Shown here: one piece after another, positions 24,863 to 33,031 of the stretch | How positions within the stretch are numbered: the stretch's first letter is position 1 | Layout of the letters: the number at the start of each line of letters is the position of its first letter | Assembly: GCA_963818505.1 (NCBI GenBank) | Contig: CAWFSJ010000002.1 | Span: 39,367 to 103,366, forward strand | From: JADKAV01 sp963818505 | GTDB lineage: Bacteria; Actinomycetota; Actinomycetes; S36-B12; UBA10799 | Length of the DNA: 64,000 nucleotides | Reading direction: 5' to 3' | The notes under the pieces: generated by a model | Database searches by the model: none | What the model was told of the DNA's origin: nothing | Seen by the model: only the letters and a program-made list of their open reading frames with translations | Position numbers and translations under genes: made by a program

Positions 24863-26700
24863 CCGACGTTGCGCGCGTAGCCATCGAGTCGCCGCTGCCG
24901 CACCTGGACCGCCTGTTCGACTTCTCCATCCCGGAGGAGCTCGATGAGGTGGCCGTGCCCGGTTGTCGCGTCAAGGTGCGCTTTCACGGCCGTCAGGTCG
25001 GAGCTTGGCTCATCGAGCGGGGACCCAGTGACTTCGAAGGCGCCCTGCAGCCGCTCCTGAAGGTCGCTGGCCCGCCGGTGCTGACACAAGAGATCATCGG
25101 GCTCGCCCGTTTGCTGGCCGACCGTTACGCAGGCGGTCTCAGCGATGTGCTCCGGTTCGCAGTGCCGCCCCGGGTAGCGGCGGTGGAGAAGAAGGCATAC
25201 GAGCCGGCGGCAAGCCTGCCAGCCGCGCCGCAGACGGACCTGTGGGTCCAATACTCTGCGTCGACCAGGGGCGCGTCGAGCTGGATCTGCCATCCCCACG
25301 ATGACCCGTTCGCGATGCTCGCGCAGAGGGCGGCGGCAATGGCCGCTGCGGGCCGTGGTGTCGTGCTCGTCGTCCCCGACGCCCGCGATGTGCAGCGGCT
25401 GCACGCCGCCTGCGCGCAGGTGCTGCCTTCCGAGTTGCTCGCGGTCGTGTCCGCTGAGGTGTCCAACCGCCTGCGGTACAAGACGCACCTCGAACTCCTG
25501 GCTGGTTCCAAGACGGTGGTGATCGGCACCCGTTCAGCCGTCTTCGCCCCGGTCCGCGACCTCGGTCTGATCACTGTGTGGGACGACGGTGACGACGTAC
25601 TGGCTGAAGTGCAGACCCCGGGGTGGCATGCACGTGAGGTGGCCGCACTGCGAGGCTGGCGAGCCGGCGCGCACGTTCTGGTCGGGGGGTACACCCGCAG
25701 TGTTGCCACAGCCCAATGGCTGCACGACGGCAACGCCAGCAGTGTGACGTTGTCCCGGGAGGGCGCGCGCGCCAGACGCTACCGGGTGGACGCCCTCGTG
25801 GAACCTGACGCGGATCGCCGCCGAATCCCCGGCAGAGCCTTCAATCTGGTTCGGGCCGGCCTGGACAGAGGTCTGGTCCTGGTCCAGGTGCCCCGGGCGG
25901 GCGGGAGCACAGGCCTGCTGTGTGCGGAGTGCTCGCAGATCGCCCGCTGCCAACGGTGTGGGGGAGGTGTGCGCCCGGACCGAGCCGGACTCCGGCGGTG
26001 CTGGCTTTGCCAGCTACCCCACGAGCAATGCAGCGCCTGCGGCCACCGCACGTTCATTCCGATAGGCGCCGGCGCAAGGAAGAGTGCCGAGGAGTTGGAG
26101 CGTGCCTTCCCCGCGGTACAGGTCATCCGCAGCGACGCCGAGTCGGGGGTGGTCGGCGAGGTGGGAGTCGACCGCGGCATTGTGGTCGCGACCCCCGGCT
26201 CTGAGCCGGTGGTCCCAGGTGGCTTCTCAGCGCTGTTGATCCTGGACACCGAGGTGCTGCTGTCGCGCATGAGTCTGCGGGCCAGGGAGGAGGCCGCGCG
26301 GCGCTGGATGGCAGCAATCGCTGCGACTGCACCCGACGCGCAGACTTTGCTGGTGGCGGCGCAGGACGCCTACGTGGTGCAGGCGCTGGTCCGTAACGAC
26401 CTGGCGTCGCTCGCCGAATCCGAGCGTGCCGACCGCGAACAAGCTCATATGCCCCCGGCGTACCGCTGCGTGCGTCTACGTGGCTCATTGGAGGCGGTCA
26501 CCGAATGGCTTGAGGGGTTCAGCGGGGAGGTGCTGGGTCCGCTGGAGACCACCGGTGGTGCCGAGGCGCTCCTGCTGGCACCACACGGGCGAGCCGCTGG
26601 CTTGTTGAAGTACGTCCAGGCGCAGCAGTCGAAGCGCTCCCGGGCGGGCAGACCGGTCGTCGAGGTTCGGGTGGATCCTGTCGACCTCGGGGGAAGGTGA
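24859..26700 (+). CDS. priA: PriA-like replication restart protein, helicase motifs lost
   Basis: A 613-aa PriA relative. The N-terminal DNA-binding domain (VAIESPLPHLDRLFDFSIPE, PGCRVKVRFHGRQVGAWL) and the zinc-binding cysteines between residues about 353 and 395 (CAECSQIARCQRCGG, CWLCQLPHEQCSACG) are kept. The ATP-binding sites are not: there is no GxxGSGKT and the DEEH-like box reads VWDDGDD. Loss of ATPase motifs is typical of actinobacterial PriA, so it probably loads replication proteins without unwinding DNA. It overlaps metK by 4 nt, and the def promoter lies just after its stop. Confidence 0.93.
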   Translation: MTDVARVAIESPLPHLDRLFDFSIPEELDEVAVPGCRVKVRFHGRQVGAWLIERGPSDFEGALQPLLKVAGPPVLTQEIIGLARLLADRYAGGLSDVLRFAVPPRVAAVEKKAYEPAASLPAAPQTDLWVQYSASTRGASSWICHPHDDPFAMLAQRAAAMAAAGRGVVLVVPDARDVQRLHAACAQVLPSELLAVVSAEVSNRLRYKTHLELLAGSKTVVIGTRSAVFAPVRDLGLITVWDDGDDVLAEVQTPGWHAREVAALRGWRAGAHVLVGGYTRSVATAQWLHDGNASSVTLSREGARARRYRVDALVEPDADRRRIPGRAFNLVRAGLDRGLVLVQVPRAGGSTGLLCAECSQIARCQRCGGGVRPDRAGLRRCWLCQLPHEQCSACGHRTFIPIGAGARKSAEELERAFPAVQVIRSDAESGVVGEVGVDRGIVVATPGSEPVVPGGFSALLILDTEVLLSRMSLRAREEAARRWMAAIAATAPDAQTLLVAAQDAYVVQALVRNDLASLAESERADREQAHMPPAYRCVRLRGSLEAVTEWLEGFSGEVLGPLETTGGAEALLLAPHGRAAGLLKYVQAQQSKRSRAGRPVVEVRVDPVDLGGR

Positions 26701-26707
26701 CTCACCG

Positions 26708-26713
26708 TAGACT
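26708..26713 (+). promoter_or_regulatory. -10 box of def, leaderless-type
   Basis: TAGACT exactly 7 nt before GTG 26721, with no ribosome binding site between. It supports the inner start for def rather than the GTG at 26697 that overlaps priA. Confidence 0.55.
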
Positions 26714-26720
26714 CACTGTC

Positions 26721-27260
26721 GTGTCTGTCGTCGATATCCGCCTGTTCGGCGATCCCGTTCTGCGCACCCCTGCCGTGGCTGTTGTGGACTTCGACAAGCA
26801 ACTGCGCCGCCTCGTACAGGATCTGACCGACACCATGATGGACGCCCCAGGCGTCGGCTTGGCGGCCCCTCAACTGGGGGTCGGCCTGCGGGTGTTCACC
26901 TACCACGTCGACGGTGAACTCGGCCACCTGGTCAACCCCGACCTTGACCTCTCCGACGAGCGCCAGGAGGAAGAGGAAGGCTGTCTGTCGATCCCCGAGC
27001 TGCGCTTCCCCACCCCCCGTGCGCTCGGGGTCGTCGCTCGCGGATTCAACATGCACGGGGATCCGGTCACCGTCGAGGGCACTCACTTGCTATCCCGTTG
27101 CGTCCAGCACGAGACCGATCACCTCGACGGAGTGCTGTTCATCGACCGGCTCGATCCCCAGCAGCGCAAGGAAGCCATGCGGCTCATTCGCGAGTCTGAC
27201 TGGTTCGGCCCGGACACGCTGGTCAAGACCAGCCCCCACCTGCAGAGGACACCCAGATGA
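26721..27260 (+). CDS. def: Peptide deformylase
   Basis: Removes the formyl group from nascent proteins; metalloenzyme. The three motifs are GVGLAAPQ (residues 44-51), EGCLS near 86 and the metal-binding QHETDHLDG near 129. GTG 26721 gives 179 aa with the N-terminus SVVDIRLFGDPVLRTPA, close to mycobacterial Def, and has a -10 box 7 nt upstream. GTG 26697, overlapping the priA stop, is the alternative and would add 8 residues. It overlaps fmt by 4 nt, so the deformylation and formylation genes are coupled. Confidence 0.94.
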   Translation: MSVVDIRLFGDPVLRTPAVAVVDFDKQLRRLVQDLTDTMMDAPGVGLAAPQLGVGLRVFTYHVDGELGHLVNPDLDLSDERQEEEEGCLSIPELRFPTPRALGVVARGFNMHGDPVTVEGTHLLSRCVQHETDHLDGVLFIDRLDPQQRKEAMRLIRESDWFGPDTLVKTSPHLQRTPR

Positions 27261-28174
27261 GGCTTGTGTTCGCCGGAACCCCCGAGGTCGCGGTCGTGAG
27301 TCTGCAAGCTCTGCTCAAGTCGCACCACGAAGTCGTCGCCGTCGTGACCCGCCCCGACGCAGTGGCCGGCCGGGGCCATCGGCTCACACCGAGTCCGGTC
27401 AGCCGGGTCGCGGAGGAGCACGGCATTCCCACCTTCAAGCCGACACGACCCAGTGACCCGGACTTCATCGAGGCGTTGGCCCAACTGCAGCCCGACTGCT
27501 GTCCGGTCGTTGCCTACGGCGCGCTCATCCCGCAGGCAGTCTTGGACATCCCCGCCAAGGGCTGGGTCAATCTGCATTTCTCTCTTCTCCCCGCGTGGCG
27601 TGGTGCAGCGCCGGTCCAACGGGCTGTGATGGCCGGTGACGACCTGACGGGGGCCGCGGTCTTCCAACTCGAAGCTGGCATGGACACAGGTCCAGTCTTC
27701 GGTGTGGTGACCGAGGCAATCGGTGCTCGTGACACCTCCGGGGACCTGCTGGGCCGACTCGCCCACTCGGGTGCCGAGCTGCTGGTCCGGGCCCTTGACG
27801 GAATCGAGCAAGGCACGGTGCACGCCGTTGCGCAGTCCTCAGACGGGGTCAGCCTCGCGCCCAAGATCACGGTTGAGGATGCGCGAGTCCGGTGGGATGA
27901 ACCGGCGCTGGCCGTCGACCGCCGAATTCGGGCATGCACACCGGCGCCCGGCGCGTGGACGATGCTGGGGGACACCAAAGTGAAGCTGCAGCCCGTGTCG
28001 ATCTCCGACCAGCAGTTGGCACCCGGGGTGATGAGGGTGGAGAAGCGACGGGTCCTCGTCGGGACGCTGACCTCGGCAGTGGAGCTGGGCACGGTACAGC
28101 CCGCCGGGAAGAAGGCCATGGACGCCACGGACTGGGCACGTGGTGTGCACGCCGACCATATGGTCCTGCAGTGA
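27257..28174 (+). CDS. fmt: Methionyl-tRNA formyltransferase
   Basis: Formylates initiator Met-tRNA using 10-formyl-tetrahydrofolate. A 305-aa protein beginning MRLVFAGTPEVAV. The folate site is WVNLHFSLLPAWRGAAPVQ, and GMDTGPVF follows. The C-terminal tRNA-binding domain is present (RIRACTPAPGAWTML). Start ATG overlaps the def stop and its own stop overlaps rsmB (GTGA). Confidence 0.97.
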   Translation: MRLVFAGTPEVAVVSLQALLKSHHEVVAVVTRPDAVAGRGHRLTPSPVSRVAEEHGIPTFKPTRPSDPDFIEALAQLQPDCCPVVAYGALIPQAVLDIPAKGWVNLHFSLLPAWRGAAPVQRAVMAGDDLTGAAVFQLEAGMDTGPVFGVVTEAIGARDTSGDLLGRLAHSGAELLVRALDGIEQGTVHAVAQSSDGVSLAPKITVEDARVRWDEPALAVDRRIRACTPAPGAWTMLGDTKVKLQPVSISDQQLAPGVMRVEKRRVLVGTLTSAVELGTVQPAGKKAMDATDWARGVHADHMVLQ

Positions 28175-29496
28175 GTCTGAGTCCAGCCCGCCGCGCGGCC
28201 TACGACGTCCTGCACCAGGTCGGAGCCGACGACGCGTACGCGAATCTCGCCCTGGCCTCTGCGCTATCGGACGCGGACATGTCGAAAGCAGACCGTGGCC
28301 TTACCACCGAACTCGTCTACACCACGTTGCGACGCAGAGGAACCCTCGACGCGGTGATCGCCACCGCGGTGAATCGTGGGCTGGACAAGGTGGACCCACG
28401 CGTTCTCGACATCCTGCGGATGGCCACGGCTGAACACATCTACCTGGGCAAGCCCGCTCACGCAGTCGTGGACAACGCCGTGCGACTGACTGTCTCGGTA
28501 GGTGCGGTGTCGGCGAAGGGTTTCGTGAACGCCGTGATGCGACGCATTGCCGCCGACGACGAGGCAGTCCTGCTGGCCAAGGCCACCGAAGGACGCTCCG
28601 GTGACGCCTTGACGGCTGCGGAGTTCTCGCACCCCGAATGGATCATCCGGGCGTTCCGCGATGTCCTCGGTCCCGCGGAACTGCCCGCCCTGCTCGAGCG
28701 CGACAACGAACCACCTCGCATCACCCTCGCCGCCCGTCCGGGGCGGATCAGCCGGGACGAACTGCCCGGAGAGCCAACTCCCTGGTCGCCGTGGGGTGTG
28801 TACCTCAAGGGCACCGACCCAGGGTCCCTCGGCCCGGTCCGCGATGCTCGCGCCGGTGTCCAGGATCTTGGCAGCCAACTCATGGTGCTGGCCCTTTCCC
28901 GCGTACATGTGCAAGGCCCCGACGACAGATGGTTGGACATGTGCGCTGGGCCGGGTGGAAAGGCCGCGCTGTTGGCGGACCTCCTCGGTGACGACGCACA
29001 GTTGCTCGCGGTCGAACAGCACCGCCACCGTGCCGACCTGGTCGAATCCGCCTTGCGTGGCACTCCTGGCCGAGCAGAGGTCCTTGTCGCCGATGCCGGC
29101 ACTGTCGAGGGTTCCTTCAGCCGGGTGCTGCTGGACGCCCCATGCTCAGGCTTGGGGGTGCTGCGCAGGCGTCCGGAGTCCCGGTGGCGACGCCGTCCTT
29201 CCGACATCCCCGAACTGGCGGACCTGCAGCGCCGGTTGCTCAACCACGCACTTGAGGTGTGTCAGCCAGGGGGAGTGGTCGCCTACGTGACCTGCTCACC
29301 GCACCTGGCCGAGACGGACCTTGTCGTCGAAGATGTCCTGCGCCGACGCGACGACGCCCAGTTGGAGTCGGCTGCCGGCCTGCTCCCAGAGGTACCGGAC
29401 TGCGCGGACGGGCTTGCGGTGCGCCTGTGGCCCCACCGGCACGACACCGATGGCATGTACCTGGCACTGCTGCGCAAACTGGCTCCCACCGACTAG
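28171..29496 (+). CDS. rsmB: 16S rRNA (cytosine-5)-methyltransferase RsmB family
   Basis: Methylates a cytosine of 16S rRNA with S-adenosylmethionine. The N-terminal NusB-like domain (ARRAAYDVLHQV, VDNAVRLTVSVGAVSAKGFV) spans about residues 1-150. The methyltransferase domain has WLDMCAGPGGKAALLA, the catalytic Cys in VTCSPH and the second Cys in LLDAPCSGLG. GTG 28171 overlaps the fmt stop and gives 441 aa. Its stop codon TAG is part of the rpe -10 box. Position after fmt is conserved in many bacteria. Confidence 0.95.
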   Translation: MSLSPARRAAYDVLHQVGADDAYANLALASALSDADMSKADRGLTTELVYTTLRRRGTLDAVIATAVNRGLDKVDPRVLDILRMATAEHIYLGKPAHAVVDNAVRLTVSVGAVSAKGFVNAVMRRIAADDEAVLLAKATEGRSGDALTAAEFSHPEWIIRAFRDVLGPAELPALLERDNEPPRITLAARPGRISRDELPGEPTPWSPWGVYLKGTDPGSLGPVRDARAGVQDLGSQLMVLALSRVHVQGPDDRWLDMCAGPGGKAALLADLLGDDAQLLAVEQHRHRADLVESALRGTPGRAEVLVADAGTVEGSFSRVLLDAPCSGLGVLRRRPESRWRRRPSDIPELADLQRRLLNHALEVCQPGGVVAYVTCSPHLAETDLVVEDVLRRRDDAQLESAAGLLPEVPDCADGLAVRLWPHRHDTDGMYLALLRKLAPTD

Positions 29497-29499
29497 CGT
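29494..29499 (+). promoter_or_regulatory. -10 box of rpe overlapping the rsmB stop
   Basis: TAGCGT starts with the TAG stop codon of rsmB and ends 8 nt before the rpe GTG. Leaderless transcription of rpe is likely. Confidence 0.5.
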
Positions 29500-29507
29500 C
29501 GTCTCCC

Positions 29508-30173
29508 GTGGGCATCCAGATATCGCCGAGCATCCTGTCAGCTGACTTCGCGAACCTCGCGGCCGACTGCCAAGCGGTCGCGGGGCACGCCGACTGGTTG
29601 CATGTCGACGTCATGGACAACCATTTCGTGCCGAACCTGACACTGGGCCTGCCAGTTGTTGAGTCGCTGCTCAACACCGTGGACACCCCGGTCGATTGCC
29701 ACCTGATGATCGAGGACCCCGACAGGTGGGCCCCGGGTTACGCAGAGGCGGGTGCCGGGAGTGTGACCTTCCATGCCGAGGCCGCCACAGCCCCGATCAA
29801 GCTGGCACGCGACCTGCGCCGCCATGGTGCCCGGGCCGGGTTGGGCTTGCGCCCCGCGACACCCGTAGAGCCCTATGCCGAGCTTCTCCCCGAGTTCGAC
29901 ATGCTGCTGATCATGACTGTCGAGCCGGGCTTCGGAGGGCAGAAGTTCCTCGACGTGGTAGTGCCGAAGATCCGCCGCGCTCGCGAACTCATAGGCGAGT
30001 CCGGGATTTGGTTGCAGGTGGACGGCGGCGTGGACCTGCGCACGATTGAGATCTGCGCGGAGGCTGGTGCGGACGTGTTCGTGGCTGGGTCTGCCGTCTA
30101 TGGTGCCGAGGACCCGGCCGCCGCCGTCGACAAGTTGCGTGCGGCGGCAGCCGGAACCGGAGCCTCTACTTGA
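29508..30173 (+). CDS. rpe: Ribulose-phosphate 3-epimerase
   Basis: Interconverts ribulose 5-phosphate and xylulose 5-phosphate; it feeds ribulose 5-phosphate chemistry next to the riboflavin genes. A 221-aa barrel with ISPSILSADFANL, LHVDVMDNHFVPNLT (metal and catalytic Asp), DCHLMIEDPDRW, MTVEPGFGGQKF and QVDGGVDLRT. GTG 29508 gives the family N-terminus; the in-frame extension to 29259 is only the rsmB gene read in another frame. It converges with the next gene and overlaps its end by 8 nt. Confidence 0.97.
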   Translation: MGIQISPSILSADFANLAADCQAVAGHADWLHVDVMDNHFVPNLTLGLPVVESLLNTVDTPVDCHLMIEDPDRWAPGYAEAGAGSVTFHAEAATAPIKLARDLRRHGARAGLGLRPATPVEPYAELLPEFDMLLIMTVEPGFGGQKFLDVVVPKIRRARELIGESGIWLQVDGGVDLRTIEICAEAGADVFVAGSAVYGAEDPAAAVDKLRAAAAGTGAST

Positions 30174-31188
30174 CGGTCCAGGTCTTCGTGTAGTTGTACG
30201 CCTGGTACTCGCCTTGCTTGGGGGCCTTCACTGTCAACTTCACGTAGAGCTTCTTGGCCTTGCCCGTCGTCGTGATCGTGACCTTGCCGTTTTTGGTGGT
30301 CTTGACGGAAGCGAATTTCTTGGCCGTGCCCTTGGCGCTCTTCTTCGTCGACCACGTGAGCTTGGACGCAGCCTTCTGGCCGGCGTTGGTCTTCACTGCC
30401 TTCTTCAGAATCACGGTCTTACCGGACTTGGCGATCTTCTTCGGCGTCTTCACGCTGGCCTCTTGCACCTTGAAGTCACTGCCACCCTCGTCCGGGGGCG
30501 GGATGACCGGCGTTTGCCCGCCGGGGACGATCAGGAATCCACTGAGGTACCAGCTCATGCCCTTGGTCACGTCGTAGGCCACGTTGACAGCACCACAACT
30601 CGATCCCGGTGCCGGGGTGAGCTTTGGGGTTGCAGGCGTGGCGCTGGCAACGGCGAAACGGCCGGTGGCCGGATCGTAGGCCTTTCCGACACCCTGGCCC
30701 AACGGGTCGGTCGCGTCGGAACTCAGTTCGACCGTGCCCGACAGTGTGCACTTGCCCAGCGATGAGTCCAAGAACGTCTCGAAGGCCACTTGGAGTTCGA
30801 CGCGGCCGTTCTCATCCACAGTCCCGGTGATGTCAATGGGCGTGGCGGTGCTCGACGCGCCTCCGAACAGACCCGTCAACTTCGGCCAGGTCTGCGAGGT
30901 TGCCGGGAAGCTGAGCGCCCGCGACGTGAGGGTGCCCTTGTTCCACAGCACATAGCCCTGCGAAGTCAGGTAGGTGTAGGCGGGCGCCACCTTCTTGGTC
31001 AGGTAGGAGTAACTGCAGTCAGACACAGTCGCGTCTGTCTGGCTGGCTGCCTTGGAGCACTGCGGCAGGTAGACGACCGCCTCGCCGTCCTCCCCGCCGA
31101 TCGTGGTCGCGGAGGCCGGTGGTGCAAGCATCAAGGTTCCGGCGGCGAGCCCGGCCACCGCCAGTGAACTGAAGATCGTTGTCTTCAT
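30166..31188 (-). CDS. Secreted protein with Lys-rich C-terminal domain
   Basis: A 340-aa protein of unknown role. ATG 31188 has GAGAGGAA upstream and gives a clear signal peptide (KTTIFSSLAVAGLAAGTLML, APPASA). Residues about 27-240 hold a Thr/Ser-rich domain with Cys pairs. A Pro-rich hinge (GGQTPVIPPPDEGG) leads to a domain of about 95 residues full of Lys and Thr (TPKKIAKSGKTVILKKAVKT) that ends in aromatic strands. It may bind cell wall or anionic polymers, which is a guess. It is transcribed opposite to rpe and away from the rib operon. Confidence 0.75.
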   Translation of the reverse strand: MKTTIFSSLAVAGLAAGTLMLAPPASATTIGGEDGEAVVYLPQCSKAASQTDATVSDCSYSYLTKKVAPAYTYLTSQGYVLWNKGTLTSRALSFPATSQTWPKLTGLFGGASSTATPIDITGTVDENGRVELQVAFETFLDSSLGKCTLSGTVELSSDATDPLGQGVGKAYDPATGRFAVASATPATPKLTPAPGSSCGAVNVAYDVTKGMSWYLSGFLIVPGGQTPVIPPPDEGGSDFKVQEASVKTPKKIAKSGKTVILKKAVKTNAGQKAASKLTWSTKKSAKGTAKKFASVKTTKNGKVTITTTGKAKKLYVKLTVKAPKQGEYQAYNYTKTWTVK

Positions 31189-31310
31189 CGGATTCCTCTC
31201 CGTGGGTGAAGTGTCCGAATTCGACCACGGGCGGCTACGCGCGGTCGACAGCATCGAGGGTTGATCACCCCTCTCGGATGACAAGAGCCGTATGACACCA
31301 TGGAAGGGCA

Positions 31311-31421
31311 GTTTCCAGGGTCGGTGAAACTCCGAGCCGGCGGTTAGAGCCCGCGACCCGCGCAAGCGGTGGATCCGGTGAAACTCCGGGGCCGACGGTC
31401 AAAGTCCGGATGGGAGGAAAC
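31311..31421 (+). promoter_or_regulatory. FMN riboswitch (RFN element) controlling ribD
   Basis: It contains the conserved blocks AGGGTCGGTGAAACTCCG, AGCCGGCGGTTAGAGCCCGC, GATCCGGTGAAACTCCGG and CCGACGGTCAAAGTCCGGAT. The outer stem P1 is GTTTCC (31311-31316) with GGAAAC (31416-31421). Order and spacing fit the RFN aptamer. The downstream hairpin at 31447-31470 is the likely switch. A possible -10 (TATGAC) is at 31291-31296. Confidence 0.92.
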
Positions 31422-31446
31422 GCCGATCACCGCTGCGCGGTGGCAT

Positions 31447-31470
31447 CCTCCCGTGTCGAGTTGTGGGAGG
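31447..31470 (+). promoter_or_regulatory. Ribosome-binding-site sequestering hairpin of ribD
   Basis: CCTCCC (31447-31452) pairs with GGGAGG (31465-31470), which is the ribosome binding site of ribD. The same CCTCCC could instead pair with GGGAGG at 31412-31417, part of the aptamer end. FMN binding would hold the aptamer end and let the hairpin hide the ribosome site. This is translational, not terminator-type, control. Confidence 0.7.
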
Positions 31471-31476
31471 AGGCCA

Positions 31477-32439
31477 GTGGACACCGAACACATGGCGCAG
31501 GCACTGAGTCTTGCCGCCTCCGTGCATGGTGGCGTCGGTCCCAACCCGCGCGTCGGCTGTGTGCTCGTCGACGACGACGGGCAGGTCGTGGCAAGCGGCG
31601 CTCATCAGGGGGCAGGCACCCCGCATGCCGAAGTGGTCGCGCTCAACCGAGCTGGCGAGCGTGCCCGGGGAACCACCGCGTATGTGACCCTCGAGCCCTG
31701 CAACCATCACGGCCTCACCCCTCCCTGTTCCCAGGCGCTGGTCGCCGCGGGTGTGCGTGCGGTCCGGTACGCCGTGGCCGACCCCACGCCTGTGGCCGGT
31801 GGTGGAGCCGAGTTCCTGCGTGCGAATGGCGTTGACGCGTCCGTCGGGCCCTTGAGCGAGGAGGCCAGCGATTTCCTCGAACCGTGGTTGTTCGCGGTCG
31901 GTGCCGGTCGTCCGTTCGTCACGTACAAGGTCGCGAGCACACTCGACGGCTACATCGCCGCCGCCGATGGCAGCAGTCGCTGGGTGACGGGTGCTCAAGC
32001 CCGCGCGTGGGTCCACAGGTTGCGCGCAACCGTGGACGCGGTCGCGGTCGGCTCTGGGACATTCCGCGCCGACAACCCTCAATTGACGGTGCGCGGTGTT
32101 GATGTGGTCAAGCAGCCGCTGCGGGTAGTGCTCGGTGACGTGCAGGCTGAGGGTTTCCTTGTCATCAAAGAGCATGATCCGAACGAGGTCTTGCGGCAGT
32201 TGTACGAGCTGGGCGCCAGACATGTGCTGCTCGAGGGCGGCGCCGAGGTCGCCGCGGCGTACCTTTCTGCGGACCTGGTCGACGAACTCATCTGGATCAC
32301 CGCTCCCAAACTCCTTGGGGCGGGCACCCGTGCCGTGGGTGATCTCGGCATCGGCACGATCGGCGAGGCCCAGACCTGGCGAACGGCTCATGCATCGCGG
32401 TTGGGCGACGACCTGATGATCCGTTACAGGAGGGCGTGA
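31477..32439 (+). CDS. ribD: Bifunctional riboflavin deaminase/reductase
   Basis: Deaminates and reduces the pyrimidine intermediate of riboflavin synthesis. In the deaminase domain the zinc ligands are His50 (PHAEVVAL), Cys75 (EPCNHHG) and Cys84 (TPPC). The reductase domain starts near 145 (PFVTYKVASTLDGYIA) and includes HVLLEGGAEVAAAYL. GTG 31477 lies 6 nt after the GGGAGG ribosome site and gives 320 aa, on the short side for RibD. The ATG at 31492 is a poorer alternative. The longer reading from 31369 runs through the riboswitch and is rejected. Confidence 0.95.
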   Translation: MDTEHMAQALSLAASVHGGVGPNPRVGCVLVDDDGQVVASGAHQGAGTPHAEVVALNRAGERARGTTAYVTLEPCNHHGLTPPCSQALVAAGVRAVRYAVADPTPVAGGGAEFLRANGVDASVGPLSEEASDFLEPWLFAVGAGRPFVTYKVASTLDGYIAAADGSSRWVTGAQARAWVHRLRATVDAVAVGSGTFRADNPQLTVRGVDVVKQPLRVVLGDVQAEGFLVIKEHDPNEVLRQLYELGARHVLLEGGAEVAAAYLSADLVDELIWITAPKLLGAGTRAVGDLGIGTIGEAQTWRTAHASRLGDDLMIRYRRA

Positions 32440-32440
32440 G

Positions 32441-33031
32441 ATGTTCACCGGTCTTGTGCAGCAGCAGGGCACCGTCGAATCAGTCACCGGCGATGCGACC
32501 CTGCGCCTCGTCATCCGGCCCGACGATAGGTGGGAACCATATGAGCACGGTGAGAGCATCGCCACCAGCGGTGTGTGCTTGACCGTGGTCGATTCCGCGC
32601 CGGATTGGTTCGCCGTGGATGTCATGCCGCAGACGCTGGCCCTGAGTAGCCTCGCGGGTGTCGCTGCAGGCCGCCGGGTGAACCTGGAACGGGCGATGCG
32701 ACTCGGCGACCGACTGGGCGGCCACCTCGTGCAGGGTCACGTCGATGGGGTGGCCACGGTGACGGGTCGGCGTTCCGAGCAGGCCTGGGAAGTGGTGGCC
32801 TTCCAGCTTCCCGAACACCTTCGCCGTTACGTCGTGCCGCAGGGTTCGATCTGTCTGGACGGGGTGTCTCTGACGGTGTCGGCCACGTCCGGGACCGGCG
32901 CTGAAGTGAGCCTGATCCCGGAGACACTGTCGGCCACCACTCTTGGAGATGTAGTGATCGCAACGTTGCTGAATGTGGAGGTCGATGTGATCGGTAAGTA
33001 CGTCGAGTCCCTGTTGGGAGGCTATCGATGA
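32441..33031 (+). CDS. ribE: Riboflavin synthase alpha chain
   Basis: Dismutates two lumazine molecules to riboflavin. A 196-aa protein made of two similar halves, with the family start MFTGLVQQQGTVES and repeated segments SGVCLTVVD and DGVSLTVSA plus HLVQGHVDGVA. The start follows the ribD stop by 1 nt, with AGGAGGG upstream. It overlaps ribBA by 4 nt. Confidence 0.96.
   Translation: MFTGLVQQQGTVESVTGDATLRLVIRPDDRWEPYEHGESIATSGVCLTVVDSAPDWFAVDVMPQTLALSSLAGVAAGRRVNLERAMRLGDRLGGHLVQGHVDGVATVTGRRSEQAWEVVAFQLPEHLRRYVVPQGSICLDGVSLTVSATSGTGAEVSLIPETLSATTLGDVVIATLLNVEVDVIGKYVESLLGGYR

Noticed and set aside
31369..31476. Upstream extension of ribD from 31369
   Set aside because: It would translate the FMN riboswitch and lies before the ribosome binding site at 31465-31470.
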